Shown here piece after piece: positions 16,309-26,069 of a stretch of DNA of 30,818 nucleotides. The notes under the pieces were generated by a model. The model was not told the DNA's origin. It worked only from the letters and a program-made list of their open reading frames with translations, and searched no databases. Origin of the DNA: Pectinatus sp. (GTDB lineage Bacteria; Bacillota; Negativicutes; Selenomonadales; Selenomonadaceae); assembly GCA_020025135.1 (NCBI GenBank), contig JAHHSQ010000015.1, positions 1 to 30,818 on the forward strand, in the 5' to 3' direction. A program made the position numbers and the translations under genes. How positions within the stretch are numbered: the first letter of the stretch is position 1; every line of letters starts with the position of its first letter.

Positions 16309-19129
16309 GTGGGAATAATAAAGGAGCGAGAAATTGTCCGGTATAAGAGGCAGAAACGCGAGCCACCTCTTCTGGTGTTCCCATGGCGACGATATTTCCT
16401 CCTTTACTTCCCCCTTCTGGTCCGAGGTCGATGAGATGGTCAGCTACTTTGATGACATCGAGATTGTGTTCGATAACTAAGACAGTGTTGCCAGCATCTA
16501 CTAACCGTTGTAGGACTGAGATGAGTTTGGCAATATCGGCTGTGTGTAGTCCGGTAGTAGGTTCATCTAGGACATAGAGTGTTTTGCCGGTACTGCGTTT
16601 TGCCAGTTCGGTAGCTAATTTTATCCGTTGTGCTTCTCCACCAGAGAGCGTGGTAGCTGGTTGGCCAAGTTCAATATAACCTAATCCGACATCCTGTAAA
16701 ATGCGTAGTTGATTGGATAGACGAGGAATATTGGCGAAGAATTCGACTGCATCGTCGACAATCATGTGAAGAATATCGGAAATATTTTTTCCCTTATATT
16801 TTACTTCTAGGGTTTCACGATTATATCTAGCCCCATGACATACTTCACAGGGAATATAGACATCTGGTAAAAAGTGCATTTCAATCTTGATAATACCATC
16901 GCCGTGGCAGGCTTCGCAGCGTCCACCCTTGACATTAAAGCTAAATCTCCCTGGTTTATAGCCACGGATTTTTGCCTCCGTAGTTTGACTGAATAATTCA
17001 CGGATAAGGTCAAATACACCAGTATAAGTGGCTGGATTAGAGCGCGGAGTACGTCCGATTGGCGATTGGTCTATATTGTTTAGTTTATCGATATATTCTA
17101 GTCCTTTAATAGTGCGGTAAGAACTGCGTTTGCGCTTATTGCCCGCTAATAAATCTGCTACTCCTTGACAGAGAATTTCGTTTACAAGTGTTGATTTACC
17201 TGAACCTGATACTCCAGTGACGACGTTAAAAGCGCCGAGCGGAAAACGTACGGTCAAATTTTTTAAATTGTGTTCTCTCGCTCCTACTATTTCTAGGAAA
17301 TGACCGTTACCGGAGCGGCGCTTTGTGGGGATAGGAATAGTTTTGGCGCCACTTAGATATTGACCAGTGAGGGAATGGGGATTATTTTTGATTTCTTCGA
17401 CTGTCCCTTGGGCAACTATTTCACCACCGTGTGCGCCAGCCAAAGGGCCAATATCAATAATTTGGTCGGCAGCATACATGGTATCCTCATCGTGTTCGAC
17501 GACGATGACGGTATTTCCTAAATCACGCAAGTGTTGTAGCGTTTCGATGAGGCGATGGTTATCACGCTGGTGTAGGCCGATACTTGGTTCGTCTAGAATG
17601 TACAGTACTCCCATCAATCCAGACCCAATTTGCGTAGCCAGGCGAATGCGTTGTGCTTCGCCACCAGAGAGAGTTCCGGCCATGCGACTGAGTGTTAGGT
17701 AGTCTAGTCCTACGTTGAGAAGGAAAGAAAGACGTAGATTAATTTCTTTGAGAATTTGAGCAGCGATGATGTGCTCTCTTTTAGAGAGCGTGAGATGGGC
17801 GAAAAAATTAGCAGCTTCAGCGATGGTGAAATTACTTACCTCTTGAATATTTTTATCGCCTATTTTAATGGCTAGAGCTGCTGGCTTTAAACGAGAACCG
17901 TGGCAGGTAGAACAGGGGTTGGTACTCATATAGGTTTCGTACGATTCGCGTGTAACATCGGATGTGGTCTCGCGATAGCGTCGCTCCAATAATGGCATAA
18001 TGCCTTCGAATGGGTTGTTGTAGTGCTTCGTTTCCCCAAACATATTTGTATATGAGTACGTAAAACATTCCTCACCACTTCCCCAGAGCAACAATTTTTG
18101 CACCTTCTCTGGTACCTCCTCCCAGATGGTATCCAGTGTTAGTTGACGAGAGAGGAGGACGGCATTAATTTGTGTCATGGCGTAAGAAAGGGGATTTTTA
18201 CTTAAAGGAGCAATAGCTCCTTCGTGGAAAGAGAGGTGGGGATTGGGAATGACGAGGTCTAAATCAAATTCTCGTTTATAACCTAAACCATTACATTGCT
18301 CGCACGCCCCATAAGGACTATTGAAGGAAAATAAGCGAGGTTCAATTTCTGGTAAACTGATGCCACAATCTAAGCAAGCAAATTTTTGGCTGAAAGTGAG
18401 TAGTTTGCCATTGATGATTTGTACTTGTACAACATCATGGCCAAGTTGTAGCGCAGTTTCCAGAGAGTCGGCAAGGCGTGCTGTCATACCATCTTTGACG
18501 ATGAGCCGGTCTACAACTACTTCGATAGTGTGTTGCTTATTTTTGGCGAGTGTAGGTTCTCCATCGTTGAGGTCATAAATTTCTCCATCAATGCGCACCC
18601 TTACATAGCCCTGTTTTAAGATTTTGGCTAATAACTTTTTATGTTCGCCTTTTTTGCCACGTATTACTTGGGCCAAAATGAGTAGTTTAGTACCCAATGG
18701 AAGAGCAGTAATGTTATCTATAATTTGGTCGAGGGTTTGTTGCGAGATAGGTTTTCCGCAATGTGGACAATGGGGAATGCCGATTCTAGCAAAGAGTAGG
18801 CGCAGATAATCGTAAATCTCGGTCACGGTTCCTACCGTAGAACGCGGATTGCGAGTGGTAGTTTTTTGGTCGATAGAAATGGCAGGTGAGAGGCCTTCTA
18901 TATAATCCACTTCTGGTTTATCCATTTGTCCGAGAAATTGTCGCGCGTAAGAAGAGAGGGATTCAACGTAGCGGCGCTGACCTTCAGCATAAATTGTATC
19001 AAATGCTAATGATGATTTGCCGGAACCAGAGAGACCGGTGATGACGATTAATTTATCGCGAGGGATATCTACATCTATATTTTTGAGATTATGGGCACGA
19101 GCGCCCCGAATTTTGATGTTGTCCGGCAT
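16301..19129 (-). CDS. uvrA: excinuclease ABC subunit A
   Basis: Damage-sensing ATPase of nucleotide excision repair that loads UvrB. The 942 residues contain two ABC ATPase modules: Walker A GLSGSGKSS near residue 31 with signature LSGGEAQRIRLA near 490, and Walker A GVSGSGKST near 640 with LSGGEAQRIKLA near 830. Zinc-site cysteines are present: CPHC near 120, CLDC with CEQC near 255-285, and CEAC with CEVC near 740-765. Nothing is missing and the length is standard. The SD AAAGGAC precedes ATG 19129, which lies 13 nt after the uvrB stop. It is the last gene of the minus-strand run. Confidence 0.98.
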   Translation of the reverse strand: MPDNIKIRGARAHNLKNIDVDIPRDKLIVITGLSGSGKSSLAFDTIYAEGQRRYVESLSSYARQFLGQMDKPEVDYIEGLSPAISIDQKTTTRNPRSTVGTVTEIYDYLRLLFARIGIPHCPHCGKPISQQTLDQIIDNITALPLGTKLLILAQVIRGKKGEHKKLLAKILKQGYVRVRIDGEIYDLNDGEPTLAKNKQHTIEVVVDRLIVKDGMTARLADSLETALQLGHDVVQVQIINGKLLTFSQKFACLDCGISLPEIEPRLFSFNSPYGACEQCNGLGYKREFDLDLVIPNPHLSFHEGAIAPLSKNPLSYAMTQINAVLLSRQLTLDTIWEEVPEKVQKLLLWGSGEECFTYSYTNMFGETKHYNNPFEGIMPLLERRYRETTSDVTRESYETYMSTNPCSTCHGSRLKPAALAIKIGDKNIQEVSNFTIAEAANFFAHLTLSKREHIIAAQILKEINLRLSFLLNVGLDYLTLSRMAGTLSGGEAQRIRLATQIGSGLMGVLYILDEPSIGLHQRDNHRLIETLQHLRDLGNTVIVVEHDEDTMYAADQIIDIGPLAGAHGGEIVAQGTVEEIKNNPHSLTGQYLSGAKTIPIPTKRRSGNGHFLEIVGAREHNLKNLTVRFPLGAFNVVTGVSGSGKSTLVNEILCQGVADLLAGNKRKRSSYRTIKGLEYIDKLNNIDQSPIGRTPRSNPATYTGVFDLIRELFSQTTEAKIRGYKPGRFSFNVKGGRCEACHGDGIIKIEMHFLPDVYIPCEVCHGARYNRETLEVKYKGKNISDILHMIVDDAVEFFANIPRLSNQLRILQDVGLGYIELGQPATTLSGGEAQRIKLATELAKRSTGKTLYVLDEPTTGLHTADIAKLISVLQRLVDAGNTVLVIEHNLDVIKVADHLIDLGPEGGSKGGNIVAMGTPEEVARVSASYTGQFLAPLLFPQK

Positions 19130-19142
19130 ATAATCAGTCCTT

Positions 19143-21173
19143 TCATTTTTTCGCTTCTAATTCTGCCAGTAAATCGCGTAATTCAGCTGCTTTTTCGAAA
19201 GCTAATTCTTTTACGGCAGCTTGCATTTTCTGTTTTAGGGAGGAGATTAATTGTTTTTTATCGGTTTTAGAAAGGGATTTTCCCTCTTTATGAGAATGGT
19301 ACATACCTTTCTTATCGCTAATACGCGTTGTTTCAATTAAATCTTTTACTTGTTTTTTTATAGTGCGTGGTGTGATGTGATGTTGAAGATTGTAAGCAGT
19401 TTGTATTTCGCGGCGGCGTTTCGTTTCTTCTAAGGCCGCGCGCATGGAATCAGTGATGTGGTCGGCATAGAGAATTACCTTGCCGTTGGCATTTCTAGCA
19501 GCTCGACCGATAGTTTGAATTAAAGAGGTAGTAGAGCGGAGAAAACCTTCCTTGTCGGCATCTAAAATGGCTACTAAAGATACTTCTGGCATATCCAATC
19601 CCTCGCGTAGTAGGTTGACGCCAATTAATACATCGAAGATACCAAGGCGCAAGTCGCGAATGATTTCTGCTCGTTCAATAGTTACGATATCCGAGTGCAA
19701 ATAGCATACTTTAATGCCGAGTTCGGCAAAATAATTGGTCAGATTTTCGGCCATTTTTTTGGTTAAAGTGGTGATAAGAACTCGTTCGTGGCGTTTTTGT
19801 CGTAATTTGATTTCACTGAGTAAATCATCTATTTGGGTAGCGATGGGGCGCACCTCCACGACTGGGTCGAGGAGACCAGTAGGGCGGATGATTTGTTCGA
19901 CAATTTGATTAGCTGCATCTAATTCATAGTGTGCTGGTGTAGCAGAAATATAGATGATTTGGTTGACATGTTGCTGAAATTCCTCGAATTTCAGGGGCCT
20001 ATTATCTAGCGCCGATGGCAAACGAAACCCATTTTCGACTAAAGAAGTTTTTCGAGAAAAATCGCCGGCATACATTGCTCTTAGTTGTGGCAAAGTGACA
20101 TGCGATTCATCTACCACGATGAGAAAGTCTTTGGGAAAATAATCTAAAAGAGTAAAGGGCGGTTCTCCAGGTAGGCGTCCAGTGAGGTGGCGTGAATAAT
20201 TTTCAATGCCGGAGCAATATCCCATTTCTTGCAGGATTTCTAAGTCGTATTTTGTGCGCTGTTCAATGCGTTGTGCTTCAATGAGTTTATTGGCACGGCG
20301 AAATTTTTCTACTTGAGTGTGCATTTCTACATCGATAGTTTTCATTGCTCGCTCTAATGTTGATGGTGAGGTCACATAGTGGGAAGCAGGGAAAATGGCG
20401 ACACTTTTTCGCGCCGTTATGACCTTGCCGGTAATGGGGTCAAATTCGGAAATTCTATCTACTTCATCGCCAAAAAATTCAATGCGTACGGCTTTGTTAT
20501 GATAGCCAGCGGGATATATTTCCAGTACATCACCGCGTAATCGGAAGTTACCACGGACAAAGTTGATGTCATTGCGCTCATATTGAATTTGAGTCAATTT
20601 TTTTAAAATAGCTTGGCGCGAATATTCTTCGCCTAGGCGAATGGAGAGAACCGAATTAAAATATTCTTCCGGCGAACCGAGACCGTAGATACAGGAAACG
20701 CTAGCGACGATGATGACATCACGCCTTTCAAAGAGTGAACAGGTTGCGGAATGGCGCAATTTATCTATTTCATCGTTAATAGAGGCATCTTTTTCAATGT
20801 AGGTATCTGTAGAAGCAATATAGGCTTCTGGTTGATAAAAATCGTAGTAACTGACAAAGTATTCTACCGCATTATCTGGGAAAAAACTTTTAAATTCACT
20901 GGCGAGTTGAGCCGCAAGAGTTTTATTGTGTGCAATAACTAAAGTTGGTTTTTGTACTTTTTCTATTACTTTGGCGATGGTGAAGGTTTTTCCTGTACCA
21001 GTAGCCCCTAATAAAACTTGTGCTTTTTGTCCATTTTCAATACCAGCAGATAAGTCTTCAATGGCTTTTATCTGGTCGCCCATGGGGTCAAAGGGAGCGA
21101 CGACATGAAATGGAATAGTACTTTGTTTAGCAACTGTATTTGGCATTTTCTGTGTCGTTGTATAAAACGACAA
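19143..21173 (-). CDS. uvrB: excinuclease ABC subunit B
   Basis: Helicase-like core of nucleotide excision repair that verifies damage and recruits UvrC. The product is 676 residues. Walker A GATGTGKT is near residue 57, followed by the beta-hairpin YYDFYQPEAYI near 110, DESH near 355, the SF2 motif QTIGRAARN near 560, and a C-terminal UVR domain (ELAFEKAAELRD) that contacts UvrA and UvrC. The first codon is TTG 21173, supported by AGGTGA just upstream; ATG for M10 (21146) is the alternative. It lies 8 nt after ctpA and 13 nt before uvrA. Confidence 0.97.
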   Translation of the reverse strand: MSFYTTTQKMPNTVAKQSTIPFHVVAPFDPMGDQIKAIEDLSAGIENGQKAQVLLGATGTGKTFTIAKVIEKVQKPTLVIAHNKTLAAQLASEFKSFFPDNAVEYFVSYYDFYQPEAYIASTDTYIEKDASINDEIDKLRHSATCSLFERRDVIIVASVSCIYGLGSPEEYFNSVLSIRLGEEYSRQAILKKLTQIQYERNDINFVRGNFRLRGDVLEIYPAGYHNKAVRIEFFGDEVDRISEFDPITGKVITARKSVAIFPASHYVTSPSTLERAMKTIDVEMHTQVEKFRRANKLIEAQRIEQRTKYDLEILQEMGYCSGIENYSRHLTGRLPGEPPFTLLDYFPKDFLIVVDESHVTLPQLRAMYAGDFSRKTSLVENGFRLPSALDNRPLKFEEFQQHVNQIIYISATPAHYELDAANQIVEQIIRPTGLLDPVVEVRPIATQIDDLLSEIKLRQKRHERVLITTLTKKMAENLTNYFAELGIKVCYLHSDIVTIERAEIIRDLRLGIFDVLIGVNLLREGLDMPEVSLVAILDADKEGFLRSTTSLIQTIGRAARNANGKVILYADHITDSMRAALEETKRRREIQTAYNLQHHITPRTIKKQVKDLIETTRISDKKGMYHSHKEGKSLSKTDKKQLISSLKQKMQAAVKELAFEKAAELRDLLAELEAKK

Positions 21174-21181
21174 TTTTCACC

Positions 21182-22357
21182 TCACTTGACTTCTTTTGGC
21201 GAAATAGTTTTCTCTTTTAATATTGCTAGCGCTCGCAAAATTTGTGTATCTTGACGGCTAGTTGGCGTGATAATTACTTTTTCATTGGGCTCAATGCCAA
21301 TTTTGTCAATACACCGTCCAGATGGAGTGTAGTATTTAGCAATAGTTAATTTTATTGCTGTTTTATTGCCAAGGGGAATGATTTCTTGTACAGACCCCTT
21401 TCCATATGATTTTGTGCCGAGAAGGATGCCAGCGTGGGTGTCTCGGATTGCACCAGCTAGTATTTCGGCAGCGGAAGCAGTATTGCCATTAATGAGGACA
21501 ACGATAGGGCATCCTTTTTTGGCTAATTTAGAGTAGAATACTTCTTTTTCCCCTGCTCTATTCACTACGGAGACGATTTTTCCAGCTGGCACTAATCTTT
21601 TAGCAATAGAAACTGAGCTAGTCAATAATCCGCCTGGATTATTCCGTAAATCGAGAATAAGGCCTTTCATACCAGCCTTTTGTAATTTATCGTAAGCTTT
21701 GTTAAATTCCTGAGGTGTATTTTCGGCAAACATGGCAATGGCTATATAGCCAATTTTGTCGGGTAACATTTCAGCTGCTACTGTAGGCGTTTTGATGGCA
21801 GCTCTAGTAATAGTAAAGTGCAAAATCTCATTTTTTCTTTTCACGGTTAACTTTACCTTACTGCCTATGGGACCGCGAATGTGGGCAGCGATGGCATCAT
21901 AACTTAATTTTTTGCTCGTTTCATTGTTGACGGCTAGAATTTCATCGCCAACTTTGAGACCAGATTTAGCGCCAGGTGTGTCGGGAAGAATGGCAATGAT
22001 GGAAATGATTTTTGTTTGTGGATTGTGCTGCATGACAATACCAATACCGCCGAATTCTCCTTCAGTTTGTTCCATTAACATTTTGTAAGATTTGGCATTG
22101 AGGTAGACGGAATGGGGGTCATCTAAAGAGTTGACCATGCCAGATATAGCACCATCAATTATGGTGTTGCCAGAAACAGGTTTTACATAATCAGTTTTAA
22201 TGATATGCATGGTGGCAAAAAGACGAGCTAAATTGCGCAGTTTATAATTTTGTAAGCCGAGAAAGTAATACCAGCTAGTCATAGTCGCGAGTGATGATAA
22301 GATGATGCTAGCCACAATCGCTAAAATAAAAGAACGTTTCTTTATTTGCATTTGCAA
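21182..22357 (-). CDS. ctpA: C-terminal processing peptidase (S41, CtpA-like)
   Basis: Membrane-anchored serine peptidase acting outside the cytoplasmic membrane, likely on envelope proteins or on regulators of wall hydrolases. The product is 391 residues, with an N-terminal membrane anchor (about 9-30), a PDZ domain (about 95-180, with GIGIVMQ and LKVGDEILAVN), and an S41 protease domain. The catalytic serine lies in GNTASAAEIL and the lysine in GTKSYGKGSVQ. The C-terminal GRCIDKIGIEPNE is a family mark. TTG 22357 has AAAGGA at good spacing; ATG 22351 is two codons inside. It lies between the EnvC-like peptidase and uvrB, a grouping that suggests coordinated wall remodelling. Confidence 0.95.
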   Translation of the reverse strand: MQMQIKKRSFILAIVASIILSSLATMTSWYYFLGLQNYKLRNLARLFATMHIIKTDYVKPVSGNTIIDGAISGMVNSLDDPHSVYLNAKSYKMLMEQTEGEFGGIGIVMQHNPQTKIISIIAILPDTPGAKSGLKVGDEILAVNNETSKKLSYDAIAAHIRGPIGSKVKLTVKRKNEILHFTITRAAIKTPTVAAEMLPDKIGYIAIAMFAENTPQEFNKAYDKLQKAGMKGLILDLRNNPGGLLTSSVSIAKRLVPAGKIVSVVNRAGEKEVFYSKLAKKGCPIVVLINGNTASAAEILAGAIRDTHAGILLGTKSYGKGSVQEIIPLGNKTAIKLTIAKYYTPSGRCIDKIGIEPNEKVIITPTSRQDTQILRALAILKEKTISPKEVK

Positions 22358-22390
22358 TGCCCAATCCTTTTTGTATTTTTGAAGATGAAA

Positions 22391-22410
22391 GGCAGTACTA
22401 ATGTACTGCC
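22391..22410 (-). terminator. hairpin between envC-like gene and ctpA
   Basis: Perfect 8-bp stem GGCAGTAC (22391-22398) with GTACTGCC (22403-22410) and a TAAT loop, in the 66-nt gap after the envC-like stop. In the minus direction it is followed by TTTC and then a mixed stretch, so it may be a weak terminator, attenuator or RNA-processing site. Confidence 0.45.
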
Positions 22411-22423
22411 TGAGCGTGAATTA

Positions 22424-23548
22424 TTATAAATATCCAAGCGGATTTACTGGCCTACCATTGCGACGCACCTCAAAATGGCAATGTGGTCCGGTAGAGTTAC
22501 CAGTGGAACCGCAATATGAGATAACTTGTCCTTGGCGAACCGTTTGTCCACGGTGCACAGCTAGAGCTTCATTGTGCCCGTACAGCGTTTCTAATCCGCC
22601 ACCATGGCTGATGATGACGGCGTAACCGTAGCCTGATATCCAGCCAGCATAAATGACCGTGCCAGCTGCTGCGGCTACAATGGGACGACCATAATCTCCG
22701 CCGATATCAATACCACTGTGAAAAATACGTCTTCCATATATTGGGTGCATGCGCCAACCAAATGGTGAAGTAATAGGTCCTGAAATAGGCCAAATCATTT
22801 GTCCAGAACCAGTAATTGTGGTTGTAGAAGAAGAGCCAGAATTATAAGCGATAATCATTTGTTCTACTTGCTCAGAGGCAGCTACTAATTCTGCATAGGC
22901 TTTTTCGGCTGCTTCTCGATTACTTTGGACTTTGGCGAAGAGTGCTTTTTGTTCTTCACGTTGTTTTTCGATGAGTGCGTATTTTTCTTGAGCAGCGTTG
23001 GCCAATTTCTGAATTTTTTCTTTTTCCTCATTCAAAGATTTTTGTGTATTAGCAATTATTTGCTTTTCTTGTAAAATAGCTTGAATGAGGTCACAATCAT
23101 ATTTTATGATGCGCTTTATTAAACCGATACGCGTTAAAAAATCGGAGAAATCATTGGCACCAACGAGGACATCAATGTAACTGATTTGTCCGTGCATATA
23201 GATATCTCTAACACGTTTATCGAGAATTTTTTCTCTTTCTTGTAGCTTTTCTTGTGTTTTGGCTAGAAGTAGTTCATTGGCGTGAATTTTTTGTTTGGTT
23301 TCATCTAATTGGTCATTTATCTTGTGGTATTCTGCCAGTGCTGTAGCCGATTTTTCGGAGAGTTCTTTTAGCTGGACTGAGATATTGCCTTCTTTGGATT
23401 TTTCCTTGGCTATTTCCGCTTTTTTATTATTGGCCTGTTGCCGAATATCGTTCAATTTATTCTGTAAACCGCCAGCACAGGCAGGAAGAGCAGGACTAAA
23501 AGCCAATAAGCATACCAAGTAAATAGAAATTAATTTGCGTAATGACAT
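22424..23548 (-). CDS. EnvC-like M23 peptidase with coiled coil
   Basis: Secreted murein hydrolase or hydrolase activator of 374 residues. A signal peptide (about 1-25, ending LPACAGG) could be cut by signal peptidase I; a lipobox reading is weak because of the proline. A long charged coiled coil (about 27-230) follows, as in EnvC and PcsB proteins that bind FtsX. The C-terminal LytM/M23 domain has HSGIDIGGDYG and GPHCHFEV, with the zinc-site His and Asp residues present, so it may be catalytically active, unlike E. coli EnvC. Its gene is 6 nt after ftsX, which supports an FtsEX-controlled wall-cleaving role. Confidence 0.92.
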   Translation of the reverse strand: MSLRKLISIYLVCLLAFSPALPACAGGLQNKLNDIRQQANNKKAEIAKEKSKEGNISVQLKELSEKSATALAEYHKINDQLDETKQKIHANELLLAKTQEKLQEREKILDKRVRDIYMHGQISYIDVLVGANDFSDFLTRIGLIKRIIKYDCDLIQAILQEKQIIANTQKSLNEEKEKIQKLANAAQEKYALIEKQREEQKALFAKVQSNREAAEKAYAELVAASEQVEQMIIAYNSGSSSTTTITGSGQMIWPISGPITSPFGWRMHPIYGRRIFHSGIDIGGDYGRPIVAAAAGTVIYAGWISGYGYAVIISHGGGLETLYGHNEALAVHRGQTVRQGQVISYCGSTGNSTGPHCHFEVRRNGRPVNPLGYL

Positions 23549-23554
23549 GGGAAA

Positions 23555-24442
23555 TTACACCTTGAGAAATCTTTTTATAGAAATACTACTTCCCAATGCT
23601 CCAATGCAGATACCAGCGAAGATGATGCCGAGAGTGATGTAGTTGAGAAAAGGGAAGAGGGGAATTAGCGGGAAGAAAGCTAAGGTACTGTATATTTTTT
23701 GCACCAAAGCTTCATAAGCAAAGCGCAGAGCAATGGCGGCGATATCGCCACCAATAAAACCGAGAAAGATACCTTCTAAGATGAATGGCCAGCGAATAAA
23801 CCAATCCGTCGCGCCGACGTATTTCATGATGGCAATTTCTTTGCGCCGAGCAAATACGGTAAGTCTAATGGTATTGGAGATGATGAAGATGGTAGCTCCA
23901 GTTAAAAGTACCATGATGGAGGCTCCAATGAGGCGCACGATGCGTGTGATGTCAAAGAGATGTTCGACGATATCTTGGGCAAATACGGCGGTATCTACAC
24001 CAGGTAATTTTTCTAGCTCAAGCGACGTACTTTTTACCAAATCAGGCTCTTTGACGGTAACTTCAAAGGCATTAGGTAGTGGATTGGTGTTATCGAGAGC
24101 AGAAAGCAAATATTTTTGGTCGCCTAGGCGTTTTTGAAAGCGCTTCATTGCCTCTTCTTTGGAAACATATTTTACTGTGGCAACGCTTTTTATGGCTTTT
24201 ATTTTTTCCTCTAATTGCTCAGTTTTTTCGCTACCTAGATTGTCTTGGAGGTAGACGCTAATTTGGACGCGCGACTCCAAAGTGGAAGCCATGCGGTTTA
24301 AGTTTGTGACGATGATGAGAAATAATCCTAAAATAAAAAGAGAAATGGTGACGGTCAGGATAGAGGCTAGTGTCATCCAGTTATTTCGTTTTAACGAGAT
24401 GAATAATTCTTTGATAAAATACTCTGAAGTTCTAAGTTTCAT
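23555..24442 (-). CDS. ftsX: cell division protein FtsX
   Basis: Membrane subunit of the FtsEX complex, which transmits ATP-driven signals to murein hydrolases outside. The product is 295 residues from ATG 24442 (start Met-Lys-Leu-Arg). That start is chosen because GGAGG lies 8 nt upstream and it overlaps the end of ftsE by 11 nt; an upstream in-frame start at 24490 is rejected. There are four membrane segments: about 25-47, then three in the C-terminal half with the FtsX domain (AIMKYVGATDWFIRWPFILEG). The large loop at about 50-160 outside the membrane is the expected partner-binding ECD. Confidence 0.95.
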   Translation of the reverse strand: MKLRTSEYFIKELFISLKRNNWMTLASILTVTISLFILGLFLIIVTNLNRMASTLESRVQISVYLQDNLGSEKTEQLEEKIKAIKSVATVKYVSKEEAMKRFQKRLGDQKYLLSALDNTNPLPNAFEVTVKEPDLVKSTSLELEKLPGVDTAVFAQDIVEHLFDITRIVRLIGASIMVLLTGATIFIISNTIRLTVFARRKEIAIMKYVGATDWFIRWPFILEGIFLGFIGGDIAAIALRFAYEALVQKIYSTLAFFPLIPLFPFLNYITLGIIFAGICIGALGSSISIKRFLKV

Positions 24443-25142
24443 AACCATATCCTCCATTGTATTCATCGCGCACGATAGTACCATTCTCAATAGCGATAAC
24501 GCGCTTTTTCATGGTATCGACGATACCTTTATCATGGGTAGCCATGACGATTGTTGTTCCTAACCGATTGATGCGGTGGAAGATATCCATGATGCCCCAA
24601 GAAGTCTCAGGGTCTAGATTTCCGGTTGGTTCGTCAGCAATTACTAATGAAGGTTTGTTGACGATGGCACGAGCGATAGCTACTCGCTGTTGTTCTCCGC
24701 CGGAAAGTTGGTTCGGGAAACATTTATACTTGTCGCGCAGGCCGACGACGTCTAAAACGCTATTGACACTGCGCAAAATAGTGCGACGAGGCGCTTCTAT
24801 TACTTGCATGGCAAAGGCGACATTTTCATAAATAGTTTTGTTGGGCAGGAGGCGATAATCTTGAAATATGACACCTAAACTGCGCCTTAAATAGGGAATA
24901 TCGCGATGATTCATTTCCATGATATTATATCCATTGACGAAGATATTTCCCTCATCTGGTACTACCTCGCGTAAAAGCATTTTAATGAAGGTGGATTTCC
25001 CAGCGCCGCTAGAACCGACTAAAAAGACAAATTCGCCCTTTCGAATACTGACATTGATATTTTTTAAAGCTATAGCACCGTTTTCATAGGTTTTAGCGAC
25101 ATTGTGCATAAAGATAATTCTATCCGTCGCTTTGTGTTGCAA
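24432..25142 (-). CDS. ftsE: cell division ATP-binding protein FtsE
   Basis: ABC ATPase partner of FtsX. The product is about 236 residues from TTG 25142. A GTG at 25151 also opens the frame, but it is part of the AGGTG SD itself, so TTG, 6 nt further on, is preferred. Walker A GSSGAGKST is near residue 40, the Q-loop region VIFQDYRLLP near 87, signature LSGGEQQRVAIARA near 138, Walker B LVIADEPTGNLDP near 158, and the switch histidine in MATHD near 192. The FtsE-type region KTIYENVAFAM is present. It lies 30 nt downstream of map. Confidence 0.96.
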   Translation of the reverse strand: MQHKATDRIIFMHNVAKTYENGAIALKNINVSIRKGEFVFLVGSSGAGKSTFIKMLLREVVPDEGNIFVNGYNIMEMNHRDIPYLRRSLGVIFQDYRLLPNKTIYENVAFAMQVIEAPRRTILRSVNSVLDVVGLRDKYKCFPNQLSGGEQQRVAIARAIVNKPSLVIADEPTGNLDPETSWGIMDIFHRINRLGTTIVMATHDKGIVDTMKKRVIAIENGTIVRDEYNGGYGYET

Positions 25143-25172
25143 GCTGTTCACCTACTTTTGTTATAAGATAAA

Positions 25173-26069
25173 TTATTCAGCCAAAACCACTGGGCCTTTT
25201 TCGGTAATCCAGATAGTTTTTTCCCATTGGGCGGAAAGAGAACCGTCCTCTGTATAGACAGTCCAGTTATCATCGCTGTCGATGTAGACATCAGGTTTAC
25301 CAATATTAATCATCGGTTCTACTGTAATGACCATGCCAGGGACCAAGAGCATGCCGGTGTCTTTTTTGGCACTGTGGCTAACATATGGTTCTTCGTGAAA
25401 ATCGTTCCCAACGCCGTGGCCCGTGAGAGCAGTGACGATAGAATAATTGTATGGTTTGACAAATTTGACGATAGCGGCACCGATATCGCCGACAAAGTGC
25501 CAAGGTTGAGCTGCTTCAATGCCGATATTCATCGCTTTTTGGGTCACTTCCACGAGTTGCTTGGCTTCTGGTGTGACATTACCAATCATGAACATGCGAG
25601 AAGCATCGGCATAATGGCCGTTAAAAATGGTAGTGATATCGATGTTGACGATATCGCCATCTTTTAAGATGGTATCTGCGGAAGGAATGCCGTGACAGAC
25701 GACATCGTTTATAGAAATGCAAATGCTCTTAGGAAATCCTTCGTAATCTAAGCAAGCGGGAATGCCACCGTGTTTGACGATATATTCATCTGCTAAATTA
25801 TTGAGAGTTAAGGTATCTATGCCGGCTTTAATATGTTCACCCATTAAATCTAAGGCGCCATTATTTATAGCGGCTGCTCTTTTTATTTCTCTGATATCAG
25901 TATCATTTTTAATCAATTTGTGGGAAGGTTTACTTTGACGGTAATTTACCTTGATACCAGCTAGTCGTTCGTCAAAATCTAAATGACAGCGTTTGTATTT
26001 TAAACCGCTGCCGCACCAACAGAGTTCATTTCTATGCATATTTTTCCACTGTTCAAAATAAGTTCCCAT
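25173..26069 (-). CDS. map: methionine aminopeptidase with SEC-C zinc motif
   Basis: Removes initiator methionine from new proteins. The 298 residues include an N-terminal SEC-C zinc motif (C17, C19, C28, H29 in CxCGSGxKYKxCH) before the M24 pita-bread domain. Metal ligands are visible: Asp in NIDITT, Asp in HYADASRMF, His in GHGVGNDFHEEPY, Glu in TVEPMINIG, and a final Glu in EKTIWI. The length and SEC-C extension match type 1 MetAPs of several anaerobic Firmicutes. Start ATG 26069 is the farthest in-frame ATG. The best SD is about 19 nt upstream, and the ATG lies in a small hairpin; ATG 26039 is an alternative that would remove ten residues but keep SEC-C. Confidence 0.93.
   Translation of the reverse strand: MGTYFEQWKNMHRNELCWCGSGLKYKRCHLDFDERLAGIKVNYRQSKPSHKLIKNDTDIREIKRAAAINNGALDLMGEHIKAGIDTLTLNNLADEYIVKHGGIPACLDYEGFPKSICISINDVVCHGIPSADTILKDGDIVNIDITTIFNGHYADASRMFMIGNVTPEAKQLVEVTQKAMNIGIEAAQPWHFVGDIGAAIVKFVKPYNYSIVTALTGHGVGNDFHEEPYVSHSAKKDTGMLLVPGMVITVEPMINIGKPDVYIDSDDNWTVYTEDGSLSAQWEKTIWITEKGPVVLAE

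Noticed and set aside
24443..24490. Upstream start of ftsX at 24490
   Set aside because: It would add 16 residues inside ftsE. ATG 24442 has GGAGG at good spacing and gives the normal FtsX N-terminus.
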